64,000 nucleotides of DNA from Pseudomonadota bacterium (lineage in GTDB: Bacteria; Pseudomonadota; Gammaproteobacteria; Burkholderiales; Burkholderiaceae_C), in the NCBI GenBank assembly GCA_018241405.1, contig JAFEDY010000003.1:1-64000 (forward strand), written 5' to 3'. The translations under genes were made by a program, and so were the position numbers. Shown here in pieces: positions 38,547-47,329 of the stretch. Position 1 is the first letter of the stretch. Every line of letters begins with the position of its first letter. The notes below the pieces were generated by a model. The model ran no database searches. It was not told where the DNA came from and saw only the letters and a list, made by a program, of their open reading frames with translations.

Positions 38547-39521
38547 GTGCAGAAAATACCGCCTACCGATGATTTGCGCGTGTTTTGTACCGTGGTGCGC
38601 AAGGCCGGCTTTGCCGCGGCGGCGCAGGCGCTGGCGGCCTCGCCCGCCTATGTGAGCAAGCGCATCCGCCTGCTGGAGCAGGAGCTGGGCGTGCCGCTGC
38701 TGCACCGCACCACGCGCCGCGTCACGGTCACCGACCAGGGCGAGCGCGTGTTCCATTGGGCGCAGCGCATCCTCGACGACATGGATCAGCTGTTGCAGGA
38801 AGTGGCCGTCACGCGCCGCGAGCCGCAGGGGCTGCTGCGCGTCTCCAGCAGCTTCGGCTTCGGGCGCAACGTGGTCGCGCCCGTGCTTTCGCGCCTGGTG
38901 CAGCGCCACCCGGGCCTGCAGGTGCGGCTGGAGGTGTTCGACCGGCTGGTGGACGTGGCCGGAGAGGGCTTCGACCTGGACGTGCGCGTGGGCGATGAGA
39001 TCGCGCCGCACCTGATCGCGCGGCGCCTGGCCGACAACCACCGCGTGCTCTGCGCTGCGCCGGACTACCTGGCGCGCCGTGGCACGCCACGCAGCCCGGC
39101 CGAACTGCCTGCACATGACTGCCTGGTGATCAAGGAGCGCGATCACCCCTTCGGCGTGTGGCGCCTGCGCGCGGGGGCGCAGGAAGAGACGGTGAAGGTG
39201 ACCGGGCCGCTGTCGGCCAACAACGGCGAGATGGTGGTGCAGTGGGCCGTTGACGGCTGCGGCATCGCGCTGCGCTCGCTCTGGGATGTGGGCGCCCACC
39301 TGGAAGCAGGGCGCCTGGTGCAGCTGCTGCCCGAGTGGTTTCAAGAGGCCAATATCTGGGCCGTCTACCCCACACCGCTGGAACGCTCGGCCAAGGTGCG
39401 CGTGTGCGTGGAGTTTCTGCAGGAGTATTTCGGCTCGACTGCGTCTGGCTTGCGCGGCGCGGCGCCAACGTCTTGGAGCCGATGTTTGGAGCGGGCGATG
39501 GGAATCGAACCCACGTCTTGA
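38547..39521 (+). CDS. LysR-family regulator, probably of the tartrate/D-malate dehydrogenase gene
   Basis: The 324-residue protein from a GTG start has the helix-turn-helix RVFCTVVRKAGFAAAAQALA followed by SPAYVSKRIRLLEQELGVPL, and then an effector domain; it resembles DmlR/TtuA-type regulators. The 3' end is odd: after the normal domain end around SGLRGAAPT the frame runs 35 bases into the oppositely oriented tRNA-Gly gene, ending ERAMGIEPTS. That tail is the antisense of the tRNA and is probably a fortuitous extension. Confidence 0.9.
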   Translation: MQKIPPTDDLRVFCTVVRKAGFAAAAQALAASPAYVSKRIRLLEQELGVPLLHRTTRRVTVTDQGERVFHWAQRILDDMDQLLQEVAVTRREPQGLLRVSSSFGFGRNVVAPVLSRLVQRHPGLQVRLEVFDRLVDVAGEGFDLDVRVGDEIAPHLIARRLADNHRVLCAAPDYLARRGTPRSPAELPAHDCLVIKERDHPFGVWRLRAGAQEETVKVTGPLSANNGEMVVQWAVDGCGIALRSLWDVGAHLEAGRLVQLLPEWFQEANIWAVYPTPLERSAKVRVCVEFLQEYFGSTASGLRGAAPTSWSRCLERAMGIEPTS

Positions 39522-39560
39522 GCTTGGGAAGCTCAGGTCCTACCATTGAACGACGCCCGC
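39487..39560 (-). tRNA. tRNA-Gly (anticodon CCC)
   Basis: This 74-base cloverleaf on the minus strand has acceptor arms GCGGGCG / CGCCCGC, an anticodon stem TGAGC / GCTCA around loop TTCCCAA (anticodon CCC), T-arm with GGTTCGATTCC, and an encoded CCA. Its 3' half overlaps the end of the LysR gene on the other strand. Confidence 0.96.
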
Positions 39561-39673
39561 ATGCCGGCCACATTGTCAAGGCCCATGCCTATTGCCCCGA
39601 AGGGGCGTAGCCGGAAGATTTTAGCGTAACTTTTGTGACGGCTTTGCCGCTTGAGGCTGTTCATCTTGCCCAT

Positions 39674-40210
39674 TCAACCCAAGCCCAAGGCAAACACGGA
39701 GTTCGGTACGTCGTGCGCTGGCAGCTGAGTCTTTGTCGCACGCTGGGTCCTGTCTTTCGATGTGCTTGCATGAGTGACCGGAGGGCCGGCGCTAGCCTCG
39801 TCCGTCCTCTGTTGAGCAAGCAAGTCAGCCAAGGTGATGGATTGAAGATACTCCATGACGCGCGAATGAAAACTGGCCCACAGGTCGGCGGTCATGTCGC
39901 CGGGGGACTGGCCGGGGGCGCCACCGTTGGCCTTGTCATGGGCCGATGGCATGTATTTCTCGGAGGCCATGATGATTTCGGCGACGGACAGGCCTTGAGG
40001 CGCCCGTGACAGCATATAGCCACCACCCGGACCGCGGATGCTGCGCACCAGTCCGGCACGGCGTAGCGCGCTGAAGATGTCTTCCAGATAGGAAAGGGAG
40101 ATGCCCTGCCGGACACTGATCCCGGGGAGGGCGACGGGACGCCCATGGGAGTGCAGCGCCACATCGGTGATGGCGGTGACGGCGAGCTTTCCTCGGGTGG
40201 TTAAACGCAT
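39674..40210 (-). CDS. Rrf2-family regulator, IscR-like but without cysteines
   Basis: The 178-residue protein closely follows IscR: MRLTTRGKLAVTAITDVALH, then ISVRQGISLSYLEDIFSALR and VRSIRGPGGGYMLSRAPQGL. Yet the loop that carries the three [2Fe-2S] Cys ligands in IscR reads MPSAHDKANGGAPGQSPGDM here, and the entire protein has no Cys. It therefore cannot hold the usual cluster and may act as an apo-type repressor or sense something else. No isc genes are nearby. The C-terminal 45 residues are low-complexity. Confidence 0.9.
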   Translation of the reverse strand: MRLTTRGKLAVTAITDVALHSHGRPVALPGISVRQGISLSYLEDIFSALRRAGLVRSIRGPGGGYMLSRAPQGLSVAEIIMASEKYMPSAHDKANGGAPGQSPGDMTADLWASFHSRVMEYLQSITLADLLAQQRTDEASAGPPVTHASTSKDRTQRATKTQLPAHDVPNSVFALGLG

Positions 40211-40358
40211 GGGGTGCTCCTTGAAAATTGGCTTGGCGGCGTCGAATAGGGAAGCCAGAGGGGTTATTGCGGGGCAGGCACCCGGGGTCGGTGGCTGCTT
40301 TTAGATGCGCGCGTGGCACGCCCAAACCCGTGGTCGGGCGCCAAGATGCGCGGGCAGC

Positions 40359-40739
40359 TCAGACGCTGCGTGGTGTGCCGTCCGGTCGGGGCCGTTTTGG
40401 CTGCTTTTTCAACGGCGGAGATGTGGGCGCTTGGGCTATCGCAGCCGGGCAATGAAACAGCACGCGGCCAGGGCCAGCATCAAAGAGCCCGATGCTCTGG
40501 TCATCCGGAAGATCCTGGCTGGTATCCGCGAGGTTGTATGCAAGCGCATCCATAGCGGCCGGCTCCTGCGCGTCAGTCCGTTGAGCCTGGACCGCAGGGT
40601 GTTGTTGCGCCAGGGCCGTCTGCATGGACCTGGCGCTGGCCTGGGCGGAGCGCAGTGCAGCGGGCGCCATGCCAAAAGCGGACGCACCCAGTCCCAAAAG
40701 GAATTGGAAGACGATAACCGCAATCAACCATCTCGGCAT
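40359..40739 (-). CDS. Small protein with one N-terminal membrane segment, unknown function
   Basis: The 126-residue protein starts MPRWLIAVIVFQFLLGLGAS, a signal-anchor or signal peptide, and continues as a hydrophilic, Ala/Gln-rich part ending in a basic stretch (KKQPKRPRP). I do not recognise it. It lies upstream of the Rrf2 gene on the same strand. TATAAT (about 40750-40755 on the minus strand) sits so close to the ATG that the transcript may be nearly leaderless. An overlapping plus-strand frame looks less protein-like. Confidence 0.55.
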   Translation of the reverse strand: MPRWLIAVIVFQFLLGLGASAFGMAPAALRSAQASARSMQTALAQQHPAVQAQRTDAQEPAAMDALAYNLADTSQDLPDDQSIGLFDAGPGRVLFHCPAAIAQAPTSPPLKKQPKRPRPDGTPRSV

Positions 40740-40814
40740 GATGGGCAAATTATATAGGGGCGGGATATTTGCCCGGGCCCGTTGCCGTACGCAAAGCCGC
40801 TAAGATGGCGCATC

Positions 40815-41075
40815 ATGCAAGGCAGCCAAGAACCACTTGTTACCCAGGATCGGACCTCGGCGCCCTGTGGCTGGTCCAGGCAGTTTCGCATGTCGGTCTA
40901 TAAGCCCGGCACCCGTGTCCGGCTTGCTGGCAGCTGGGAAGAGGTGAGCCATATATCGCTGCGCCGCAACGACCTTGCCGTTCATCTTGTGGGTCATGCC
41001 GGGCCGGTCGACCCCTCGCTGCTGGAGCTCGAGCCGACGCTGTTCACCACCGTGCGCGTGTCGGATCACATTTGA
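40815..41075 (+). CDS. Small conserved-looking protein of unknown function
   Basis: The 86-residue frame begins MQGSQEPLVTQDRT; an inner start at 40890 (MSVYKPGTRVRLAGSWEEVS) is possible. The second half alternates polar and hydrophobic residues like a small beta-barrel (RVRLAGSWEEVSHISLRRND). The 3' end overlaps psd by 32 bases in convergent orientation. Function unknown; the call depends on the frame being more protein-like than its alternatives. Confidence 0.5.
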   Translation: MQGSQEPLVTQDRTSAPCGWSRQFRMSVYKPGTRVRLAGSWEEVSHISLRRNDLAVHLVGHAGPVDPSLLELEPTLFTTVRVSDHI

Positions 41076-41970
41076 CTGGGACTCTTAGCGCGCAGGGCCG
41101 TTGCGCCATGGCCTCGCCAAGGCGTACGGATCGTGCCTCGGCCCAGTCGGCGGTGAATTCCACGGCCCCGTTCTGGAACAGCAGCACGACGGTGGATCCC
41201 AGCATAAAGCGGCCCATTTCCTCGCCCTGGCGCAGCGTGATCTGTCGGTCCTGGTAGTCCCAGCGGCGCGGCTGGCCCGAGCGTGGCGGGTTGACCTGGC
41301 CGTGCCATATGGTGGCCATGCTGCCCACGATGGTGGCACCCACGAGAACCAGCGCCATGGGCCCCAGCGGCGTCTCAAACAGGCATACCACGCGCTCGTT
41401 GCGCGCAAACAGCCCGGGCACGCCGCGAGCCGTCGTGGGGTTTACCGAAAACAAGGCGCCCGGCACATGCTCCATGTGCAGCAGGCGGCCGTCGCAAGGC
41501 ATGTGGATCCGGTGGTAGTCGCGCGGGCTCAGGTAAATGGTGGCGAACTGGCCGTCCCGGAACCGGGCGGCCAGCTGCGCGTCGCCGCCCAGAAGGGCGG
41601 TCGTGGAATAGTGGTGCCCCTTGGCCTGGAAGATCTGGTCGTGTTTTATGGAGCCCAGCTGGCTCACTGCTCCATCCACGGGGCAGATGGCGGCGGCATC
41701 TGCCAGAGGACGCAGTCCGGGGCGAAGCGCACGTGTGAAAAACGCGTTAAAGGTGGGATAGCTGGCAATATCGGAATCGGCCGCCTCGCTCATGTCTACC
41801 CGGTAGCGCGCCACAAAGCGGCGGATGGCGGCCGTGGTCAGCGCTCCAGCACGGGCCGACGCCAGTCGCCCGGCAAGAGTGGTGAGCAGCTGTTTGGGGA
41901 GCAGGTACTGGGGCAGTACGGCGAGGCGATCAGACACGTAGAGGTATTCCTGGCGAGAATGCCGCGCCAT
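41044..41970 (-). CDS. psd: Phosphatidylserine decarboxylase proenzyme
   Basis: The 308-residue protein has FNAFFTRALRPGLRPL, CPVDGAVSQLGSI, YHRIHMPCDGRL with the catalytic His region, and GRFMLGSTVVLLF. The LGST motif is the self-cleavage site whose Ser becomes the pyruvoyl group. It makes phosphatidylethanolamine from phosphatidylserine at the inner membrane. The start at 41970 (MARHSRQEYL) is preferred; a longer frame upstream overlaps the divergent HPP gene region. Confidence 0.95.
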   Translation of the reverse strand: MARHSRQEYLYVSDRLAVLPQYLLPKQLLTTLAGRLASARAGALTTAAIRRFVARYRVDMSEAADSDIASYPTFNAFFTRALRPGLRPLADAAAICPVDGAVSQLGSIKHDQIFQAKGHHYSTTALLGGDAQLAARFRDGQFATIYLSPRDYHRIHMPCDGRLLHMEHVPGALFSVNPTTARGVPGLFARNERVVCLFETPLGPMALVLVGATIVGSMATIWHGQVNPPRSGQPRRWDYQDRQITLRQGEEMGRFMLGSTVVLLFQNGAVEFTADWAEARSVRLGEAMAQRPCALRVPVKCDPTRARW

Positions 41971-42103
41971 TCTATAGAGAGTGCAGGGTGGGCTACGGCT
42001 GTTTGCCGCCCGTGCGTTGCGCGGGAGGGCAATAACCATGCAAGCCGTCGTGGCGCCATTGCGCGGATAATGCGCGGCCTCTTGTGGCGCGCGCCTTTCC
42101 TCC

Positions 42104-43282
42104 ATGTCTTCGTCCCCCCCTTCCAAGTTCAAGCCAGGGCCCTTCGGCGCAGCGACGCCCGCGCCTTGGCTCCGGAGTGTCCTGGACTGGTTGCGCCTTT
42201 TCATGCCGGCACGCGTGCGCATCAATCAGCGCGAGCGCCTGCGCATGGTGTCGGGGATCGTGCTGAGTGTGGTCGTGGTGGCGTTCATTGCCCATGGCTT
42301 TGGCGCAAGCCCGCCAATCCCCTGGATGGTGGCCTCCCTGGGATCGAGCGCCGTGCTCGTCATTGCCTTGCCCTCCAGTCCCCTGGCCCAGCCATGGCCG
42401 GTACTGGCGGGTAGCGCGCTGTCCTATATGGTGGGCCTGGCCTGCGCGGCGCTGGTGCCCAGCGTGTCCCTGGCCTGTGGCTTGGCCGTGGGGCTGGCGA
42501 TGATGGCGATGCTGGCGCTTCGCTGTCTGCACCCTCCCGGGGGAGCCATGGCGCTGTTTGCGGTGCTGCATCCGCAGGAGGCCTCGGCCATGGCGGTGGT
42601 GCCCGTGTTGAGCAACGTGTTGGTGCTGGTGTTGGTGGGCATGGTCTTCAATCGACTGACGGGCCGTAGCTACCCCCATGCGCAGCTGCGCAAGGGACAT
42701 GCGCCCGAAGGCTCCGGCGGCTTTACCTCGGACGACCTGGATGCCGCGCTGACACACTACAACCAGGTGCTGGACGTGAGCCGTGACGATCTGGAGGGCC
42801 TGCTGCACCTGGCTGGCAAGGCGGCATTCCAGCGCACGTTGGGCAGCCTGCACTGCGGCCAGATCATGTCGACGCCGGCGCATGCGGTGGTGGCCGATAC
42901 GCCGCTCCGCGATGCTTGGGCACTTATGCGCAGGCATGCGATCAAGGCGCTGCCCGTGGTGGATGAGCAGCGCGTGGTGGTAGGCATCGTCACCACGGCC
43001 GACTTCATGCGCCTTGCCAACCTGGATCTGCACGATGGCATGGGGCAGCGTTTGCGCTCCCTCATTTTGGGCCAGCCCAAACGGCCCGACCGGGTGCGGG
43101 GCCTGATGTCGTCGCCCGTGCAGCAAGTGCAGGAAGGCAGGCATGTGATGGACCTGGTGCCGCTGTTTTCCGAGGCGGGGCACCACCATATTCCGGTGGT
43201 GGACGAGTCGCAGCAACTGGTCGGCATCATCACGCAGTCGGACTTGGTGAAGGCGCTGGCGGCCGCAGTGGCGCAGTCCTAG
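42104..43282 (+). CDS. HPP-family membrane protein with two CBS domains
   Basis: The 392-residue protein has an N-terminal HPP domain with four to five membrane segments (about residues 45-190), containing the name motif in RCLHPPGGAMALFAV. Two CBS domains follow: IMSTPAHAVVADTPL...VVGIVTTADFMRL and LMSSPVQQVQEGRHV...LVGIITQSDLV. HPP proteins have been linked to nitrite transport, and CBS domains bind adenine nucleotides, so a nucleotide-regulated anion transporter is plausible. It is divergent from psd. Confidence 0.9.
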   Translation: MSSSPPSKFKPGPFGAATPAPWLRSVLDWLRLFMPARVRINQRERLRMVSGIVLSVVVVAFIAHGFGASPPIPWMVASLGSSAVLVIALPSSPLAQPWPVLAGSALSYMVGLACAALVPSVSLACGLAVGLAMMAMLALRCLHPPGGAMALFAVLHPQEASAMAVVPVLSNVLVLVLVGMVFNRLTGRSYPHAQLRKGHAPEGSGGFTSDDLDAALTHYNQVLDVSRDDLEGLLHLAGKAAFQRTLGSLHCGQIMSTPAHAVVADTPLRDAWALMRRHAIKALPVVDEQRVVVGIVTTADFMRLANLDLHDGMGQRLRSLILGQPKRPDRVRGLMSSPVQQVQEGRHVMDLVPLFSEAGHHHIPVVDESQQLVGIITQSDLVKALAAAVAQS

Positions 43283-43527
43283 AGCGTCTTGTCCCGAGTG
43301 CAGGCTCCTGTGTCGCAGTACAATTACAAGCTTTGTGCGCAGCGCCATGTTAGATGGAGCCGCCATTTCATCGGCCTGTCGGTCTTGTGCGCTATCGGTG
43401 CAATGACTGCTATTTCGGCATTGCCCTGTGCTTCGCGTCCGCGAAGTGGCCGACACGGCCCTCGGTGTTGAACGCCTGGGCGTCACAGGCATTGCCACAG
43501 ACATTTGTTATCTAGAGACGACCACAC

Positions 43528-43797
43528 ATGGCCAAAGAAGAACTCATCGAGATGCAGGGTAGCGTCACCGAGGTCCTGCCGGACTCGCGTTTTCGCGTGA
43601 CCCTGGACAATGGGCACCAGCTCATCGCCTATACCGGCGGCAAGATGCGCAAGCACCATATCCGCATTCTCGCCGGCGACAAGGTATCGCTGGAGATGTC
43701 GCCCTACGACCTTACCAAGGGACGCATCACCTTCCGCCACCTGGCTGGCCGCGGCCCTGGGCCGGGCACGCCCTCGGGCGCTGAGCGCCGCAAATAA
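43528..43797 (+). CDS. infA: Translation initiation factor IF-1
   Basis: The 89-residue protein is a typical IF-1 through residue 72 ([52 protein letters not shown]), then has a Gly/Pro tail ending GAERRK that E. coli IF-1 lacks. IF-1 binds the ribosomal A site at initiation. It stands alone, away from the ribosomal protein operon, so it is probably the additional beta-proteobacterial infA copy. The 245-base leader contains small hairpins (for example CTTCGCG / CGCGAAG at 43432-43447). Confidence 0.93.
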   Translation: MAKEELIEMQGSVTEVLPDSRFRVTLDNGHQLIAYTGGKMRKHHIRILAGDKVSLEMSPYDLTKGRITFRHLAGRGPGPGTPSGAERRK

Positions 43798-43848
43798 TCG
43801 CACCCTCGGTCCGGGAGGTGCAAATTGGCGGGTTAGAATGCTAGCTGT

Positions 43849-43925
43849 CGGAGCGTAGCGCAGCCTGGTAGCGCATCTGCTTTGGGAGCAGAGGGTCGCG
43901 AGTTCGAATCCCGCCGCTCCGACCA
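43849..43925 (+). tRNA. tRNA-Pro (anticodon TGG)
   Basis: This 77-base cloverleaf has acceptor arms CGGAGCG / CGCTCCG, anticodon stem TCTGC / GCAGA around loop TTTGGGA (anticodon TGG), T-arm GTTCGAAT and an encoded CCA. It lies 51 bases after infA and is followed by a terminator. Confidence 0.97.
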
Positions 43926-43933
43926 ATGAATTC

Positions 43934-43974
43934 AAGGGGGTTGTGTCGTCTCGATGCAACCCCTTTCGGTTTTT
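43934..43974 (+). terminator. Terminator after tRNA-Pro
   Basis: AAGGGGGTTG / CAACCCCTT pair as a stem with one bulged G around a 13-base loop, with a T-rich end (TTTCGGTTTTT). It begins 9 bases after the tRNA. Confidence 0.8.
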
Positions 43975-44163
43975 GGGCAACCGATTGTGACCCATTCTCC
44001 TGGCCAGGTTGCGTCGAGCTCGGTCACGGCCTTTGTGCCGATCCATGGCGATGGGGCGCATGTCTCCGGAGAGACGTAGTTACATCTGTTGTTGTCTGCC
44101 CAGTTCCTGCCTGCCTGGAATGCCTGCCATACTCCATTCACGGCATGAGGAGGGAGGCCGCTG

Positions 44164-45324
44164 TTGTCCGAGAAATCGCCGGCATTGCATGACCTGGCAA
44201 AGCGCGCACTTGATGCGCTGTTGACTACCGATCGTCACCAACGCATACGCCTGACCATGACGGTCATCGCGGCGCTGCTGATGCTGTGCTGCATCGCCGC
44301 TATGCAGTTGGTTGTGGCCGCCGGACTGACGCGGGCCGAGCCTGTGCATTGGTGGACTCTGATCTGCGTCACGGGTCTGGTCGTCTTCTATATGCTGATC
44401 CGCAGTGGCTATAGCCAACGGTGGGAAGACCCCGCTCTCACGCTGTTCCAAATGGCCTACTCCATTACCTGTGCCGCTGCGGCCTATGTGATCATGGGCG
44501 TGGCGCGCGCTGCCGTTTTACCCATTCTGGCCGTGATCCTGTTTTTTGGCATGTTTGGCCTGACGCCTCGGCAGATGCTGGTGGTGCTGTTCTACGGTTC
44601 GGCGGTATTTGGTTTGGCGCTGGCGGTCGTGCAATGGAGCCCGACATACGGCGGGCAGCCATTGGCGTTGACCGCAGTCTATATGATCATGACCCTCGTG
44701 GTGCTGACCAGCTGCACATTTCTCAACCTGCGCGTGCTCGCCGCGCGCAAGCGGAAGAACGAATTGATCCAGGCGGTTGCCAGCGAGCGCGAGCGGGCCA
44801 TTCGTGACGAGCTCACCGGCCTGCACAACCGCCGCTTCATGCTGGAAATGATGCACCTGGAGGGTGCGCGCGCGCAGCGCAGTCAACAACCCCTGCTGAT
44901 TGCGCTGATGGACCTGGACCACTTCAAAAACATCAACGACACCCACGGCCATGCGGCCGGGGATCTGGCTCTATGCGCCTTTGTACGCACCGTGACCGAA
45001 GGTATGCGGGCCACCGATTTTCTGGCCCGCTGGGGCGGCGAAGAGTTTGTCCTGTTGATGGCCAACACCACGGTGGAAAGGGGCGCGCGCCTGCTGGAGC
45101 GCCTGCGTGCGGCGGTGCAGGCATCCCCGGTGGAGTTGACCACTGGTGCCAGCATACGGCTGACCGTTTCCATCGGCGCTGCACAGCTGCAGCTGCCGCA
45201 GGAGACGCCTGTTGGTTTGCTGCGCCGGGCCGATGCCGCCCTGTATGCAGCCAAGGCGCAGGGACGAAACCGCGTGGCCTGGGCCGATGACGCGGCGGCC
45301 GGAAAAGCCGCCATCTCGGCCTGA
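44164..45324 (+). CDS. Membrane-bound diguanylate cyclase
   Basis: The 386-residue protein has about six membrane helices (residues 30-200) and a C-terminal GGDEF domain. The active-site motif is GGEEF (residues about 291-295), and an inhibitory RxxD site (RATD) lies five residues before it, so both synthesis of cyclic di-GMP and product feedback are expected. The DLDHFKNINDTHGHAAGD substrate segment is intact. The TTG start at 44164 is backed by a strong GAGGAGGGAGG sequence about ten bases upstream. Confidence 0.93.
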   Translation: MSEKSPALHDLAKRALDALLTTDRHQRIRLTMTVIAALLMLCCIAAMQLVVAAGLTRAEPVHWWTLICVTGLVVFYMLIRSGYSQRWEDPALTLFQMAYSITCAAAAYVIMGVARAAVLPILAVILFFGMFGLTPRQMLVVLFYGSAVFGLALAVVQWSPTYGGQPLALTAVYMIMTLVVLTSCTFLNLRVLAARKRKNELIQAVASERERAIRDELTGLHNRRFMLEMMHLEGARAQRSQQPLLIALMDLDHFKNINDTHGHAAGDLALCAFVRTVTEGMRATDFLARWGGEEFVLLMANTTVERGARLLERLRAAVQASPVELTTGASIRLTVSIGAAQLQLPQETPVGLLRRADAALYAAKAQGRNRVAWADDAAAGKAAISA

Positions 45325-45356
45325 TCTTGCGTGTCGTGCAATATTTGGCGTCGGCC

Positions 45357-46151
45357 ATGGCTGCAGCGGGGTGCGGGGTGAAGCCTGCCTGCTCCGGGGC
45401 CCGCGGTGCGACCCCTCGCTACGACCTGGTGGATGCTCTGCGCGGCCTGGCCATGGTGTGGATGACGGCGTTCCATTTCTGCTTCGACCTCAGCCACTTT
45501 GGCTACTGGAAGCAGGACTTTCTTGGCGACCCGTTCTGGACGCTGCAGCGTACGCTGATTGTCAGCCTGTTTCTGCTGTGCGCCGGCCTGGGGCAGGCGG
45601 TGGCCTGGCAGCGCGGGTTGGGCTGGAAGCGGTTTTCCCGGCGCTGGGGCCAGATCGTCGCCTGTGCACTGCTGGTCACTGCGGGCTCGTACCTCATGTT
45701 CCCGCGCAGCTTCATCTACTTTGGTGTGCTGCATGGCATGGCGCTCATGCTGCTCGTGGCCCGCCTCACGGCTGGCTGGGGGCGCTGGCTGTGGCCGGCA
45801 GGTCTGTTGGCGCTGGCCTCGTCGTGGCTAGCGGCGTGGGCGTTGGCGGGGCCACTGGCCGCGTATGCCGGCCTTGTCAATGGCCGTACCTTGAACTGGC
45901 TGGGCTGGGTGTCACAAAAACCCTTTACCGAGGACTATGTGCCGCTGTTTCCCTGGCTGGGCGTCATGTGGTGGGGCCTGGCCAGCGGACGCTGGTTGCT
46001 GGCGCACCATGGGCACTGGATGAGCAGGCCATTGCCGCGCGCCCTGGCACCTCTGGCAGCCCTGGGGCGCTACAGCCTGGCCTACTACATGCTGCACCAG
46101 CCGTTCATGATCGGGGCCTTGATGTTCTTTGGCTGGCTTACAAGGCCATGA
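45357..46151 (+). CDS. DUF1624 membrane protein (heparan-alpha-glucosaminide acetyltransferase-like)
   Basis: The 264-residue protein has about seven membrane segments. RYDLVDALRGLAMVWMTAFH is the signature of DUF1624/HGSNAT-like proteins, with the conserved His, and YSLAYYMLHQPFMI the late motif. A role in acyl transfer across the membrane is inferred from the family. Starts at 45327 (TTG) and 45357 (ATG) are both possible; neither has a clear ribosome site. It follows the diguanylate cyclase closely. Confidence 0.85.
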   Translation: MAAAGCGVKPACSGARGATPRYDLVDALRGLAMVWMTAFHFCFDLSHFGYWKQDFLGDPFWTLQRTLIVSLFLLCAGLGQAVAWQRGLGWKRFSRRWGQIVACALLVTAGSYLMFPRSFIYFGVLHGMALMLLVARLTAGWGRWLWPAGLLALASSWLAAWALAGPLAAYAGLVNGRTLNWLGWVSQKPFTEDYVPLFPWLGVMWWGLASGRWLLAHHGHWMSRPLPRALAPLAALGRYSLAYYMLHQPFMIGALMFFGWLTRP

Positions 46152-46174
46152 AAAACGCGGCCCTGGGCCGCGTT
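46151..46174 (-). terminator. Bidirectional terminator between the DUF1624 and isomerase genes
   Basis: AACGCGGCCC and GGGCCGCGTT form a perfect inverted repeat (effective stem about 8 bases). On the minus strand TTTTT follows, so it ends the parvulin transcript; it also sits right at the plus-strand stop. Confidence 0.85.
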
Positions 46175-46200
46175 GTGTTGCTGGGCGTGGCGCCCGGCGA

Positions 46201-46986
46201 TCACTCCACCTTGGCCTTGCTGCGCAGGTCTTCCTGGAACTTGGCCAGCTTTTGCTGCTGCAGCTGCTGGGCGATCTGGGGCTTGACCTCGTCGAGCTTG
46301 GGCAGCTGGGCGTCGCGCACGTCGTCCAGGCGGATGACATGCCAGCCAAACTGGCTCTTCACGGGGGTTTGCGTCATCTTGCCCTTTTCGAGCTTGACCA
46401 GGGCCTCGGTGAACTCAGGAACGTAGCTGCTCGGGTTGGCCCAATCCAGGTCGCCGCCGCGCGCGCCGGACCCGGGATCCTTGGACTGCTTCTTGGCGAT
46501 ATCTTCGAACTTCGCGCCCTTCTTGATGGCGGCAATGATGGACTTGGCCTCGTCTTCCTTGGCTACCAGGATGTGGCTGGCCTTGTATTCCTTGCCGGCG
46601 TTGGCGGCGACGAACTTGTCGTATTCGGCCTGGACCTCGGCGTCGGTCACGGGGTTGTTCTTCTGGAAGTCCACGAACAGCTCGCGGATCAGGATGGTCT
46701 GGCGCGCCAGCTCCATCTGGGACTTGTAGTCGGCTGTACCTTCAAGGCCGCGCTTTTGCGCCTCCTGCATGAAGATCTCGCGGGCAACCACTTCTTCCTT
46801 GATCTGGTTTTCCATCTCGGGGGTAACGGGGCGGCCAGAGCGTTCCACTTGCTGCTTCAGGGCCTCGGCGCGTTCCTTGGGGACGGCCTTGCCATTGACG
46901 ATGGCGATGTTTTGCGCGGCAACGGGCATGGCCATCGTGCCCAGCATGGCGGCGGCCACGAGGCCGGACAAGAGCTGTTTCTTCAT
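46201..46986 (-). CDS. Periplasmic parvulin-type peptidyl-prolyl isomerase
   Basis: The 261-residue protein has a signal peptide (MKKQLLSGLVAAAMLGTMAM ending PVAAQ), a SurA-like helical region, and a parvulin domain: YKASHILVAKEDEAKSIIAA, the GARGGDLDW turn and FGWHVIRLDDVRD. It assists folding of exported proteins. It lies 67 bases downstream of bolA on the same strand. Confidence 0.94.
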   Translation of the reverse strand: MKKQLLSGLVAAAMLGTMAMPVAAQNIAIVNGKAVPKERAEALKQQVERSGRPVTPEMENQIKEEVVAREIFMQEAQKRGLEGTADYKSQMELARQTILIRELFVDFQKNNPVTDAEVQAEYDKFVAANAGKEYKASHILVAKEDEAKSIIAAIKKGAKFEDIAKKQSKDPGSGARGGDLDWANPSSYVPEFTEALVKLEKGKMTQTPVKSQFGWHVIRLDDVRDAQLPKLDEVKPQIAQQLQQQKLAKFQEDLRSKAKVE

Positions 46987-47053
46987 TGGGAGTCCACGGA
47001 TAGGAAATAAGTCTGCGGGAAATTAACCCACAGGCCTTTGGAGTAGGGCGGTG

Positions 47054-47329
47054 TCAGAGAGTTTCAATGGCGATGGCATGTGCGCCATGGTCAATAAAAA
47101 TCTGCAGCGCATCATACACAAGCCTATGCTGTGCCACCTTGCGTTTGCCGGCGAACAAGGGGGATGCGATGCGCACGCGAAAGTGCGTGCCAAAGCCCGT
47201 GCCATTGGCGCCGGCGTGGCCCTCGTGCTGCCAGCTTTCGTCCAGCACTTCAAGTTCGGTGGGCTCCAAAGCCGCACGCAGGCGCTCGGCCATGGCCTCA
47301 GCGGTGACGGAGACGGCGGGCATGGTCAT
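47054..47329 (-). CDS. bolA: BolA family protein
   Basis: The 91-residue protein has the BolA fold: [40 protein letters not shown] with the FxGk motif and late His, and [18 protein letters not shown]. BolA proteins partner with monothiol glutaredoxins in iron-sulfur and redox control. Its ATG overlaps the yciB stop (ATGA), making it the last coupled gene of the selO-msrB-yciB-bolA unit. An inner ATG at 47323 is also possible. Confidence 0.94.
   Translation of the reverse strand: MTMPAVSVTAEAMAERLRAALEPTELEVLDESWQHEGHAGANGTGFGTHFRVRIASPLFAGKRKVAQHRLVYDALQIFIDHGAHAIAIETL

Noticed and set aside
40305..40757. 150-codon plus-strand frame in the Rrf2 upstream region
   Set aside because: It overlaps the minus-strand frame, which has a convincing membrane segment; the plus-strand frame has no protein-like pattern.
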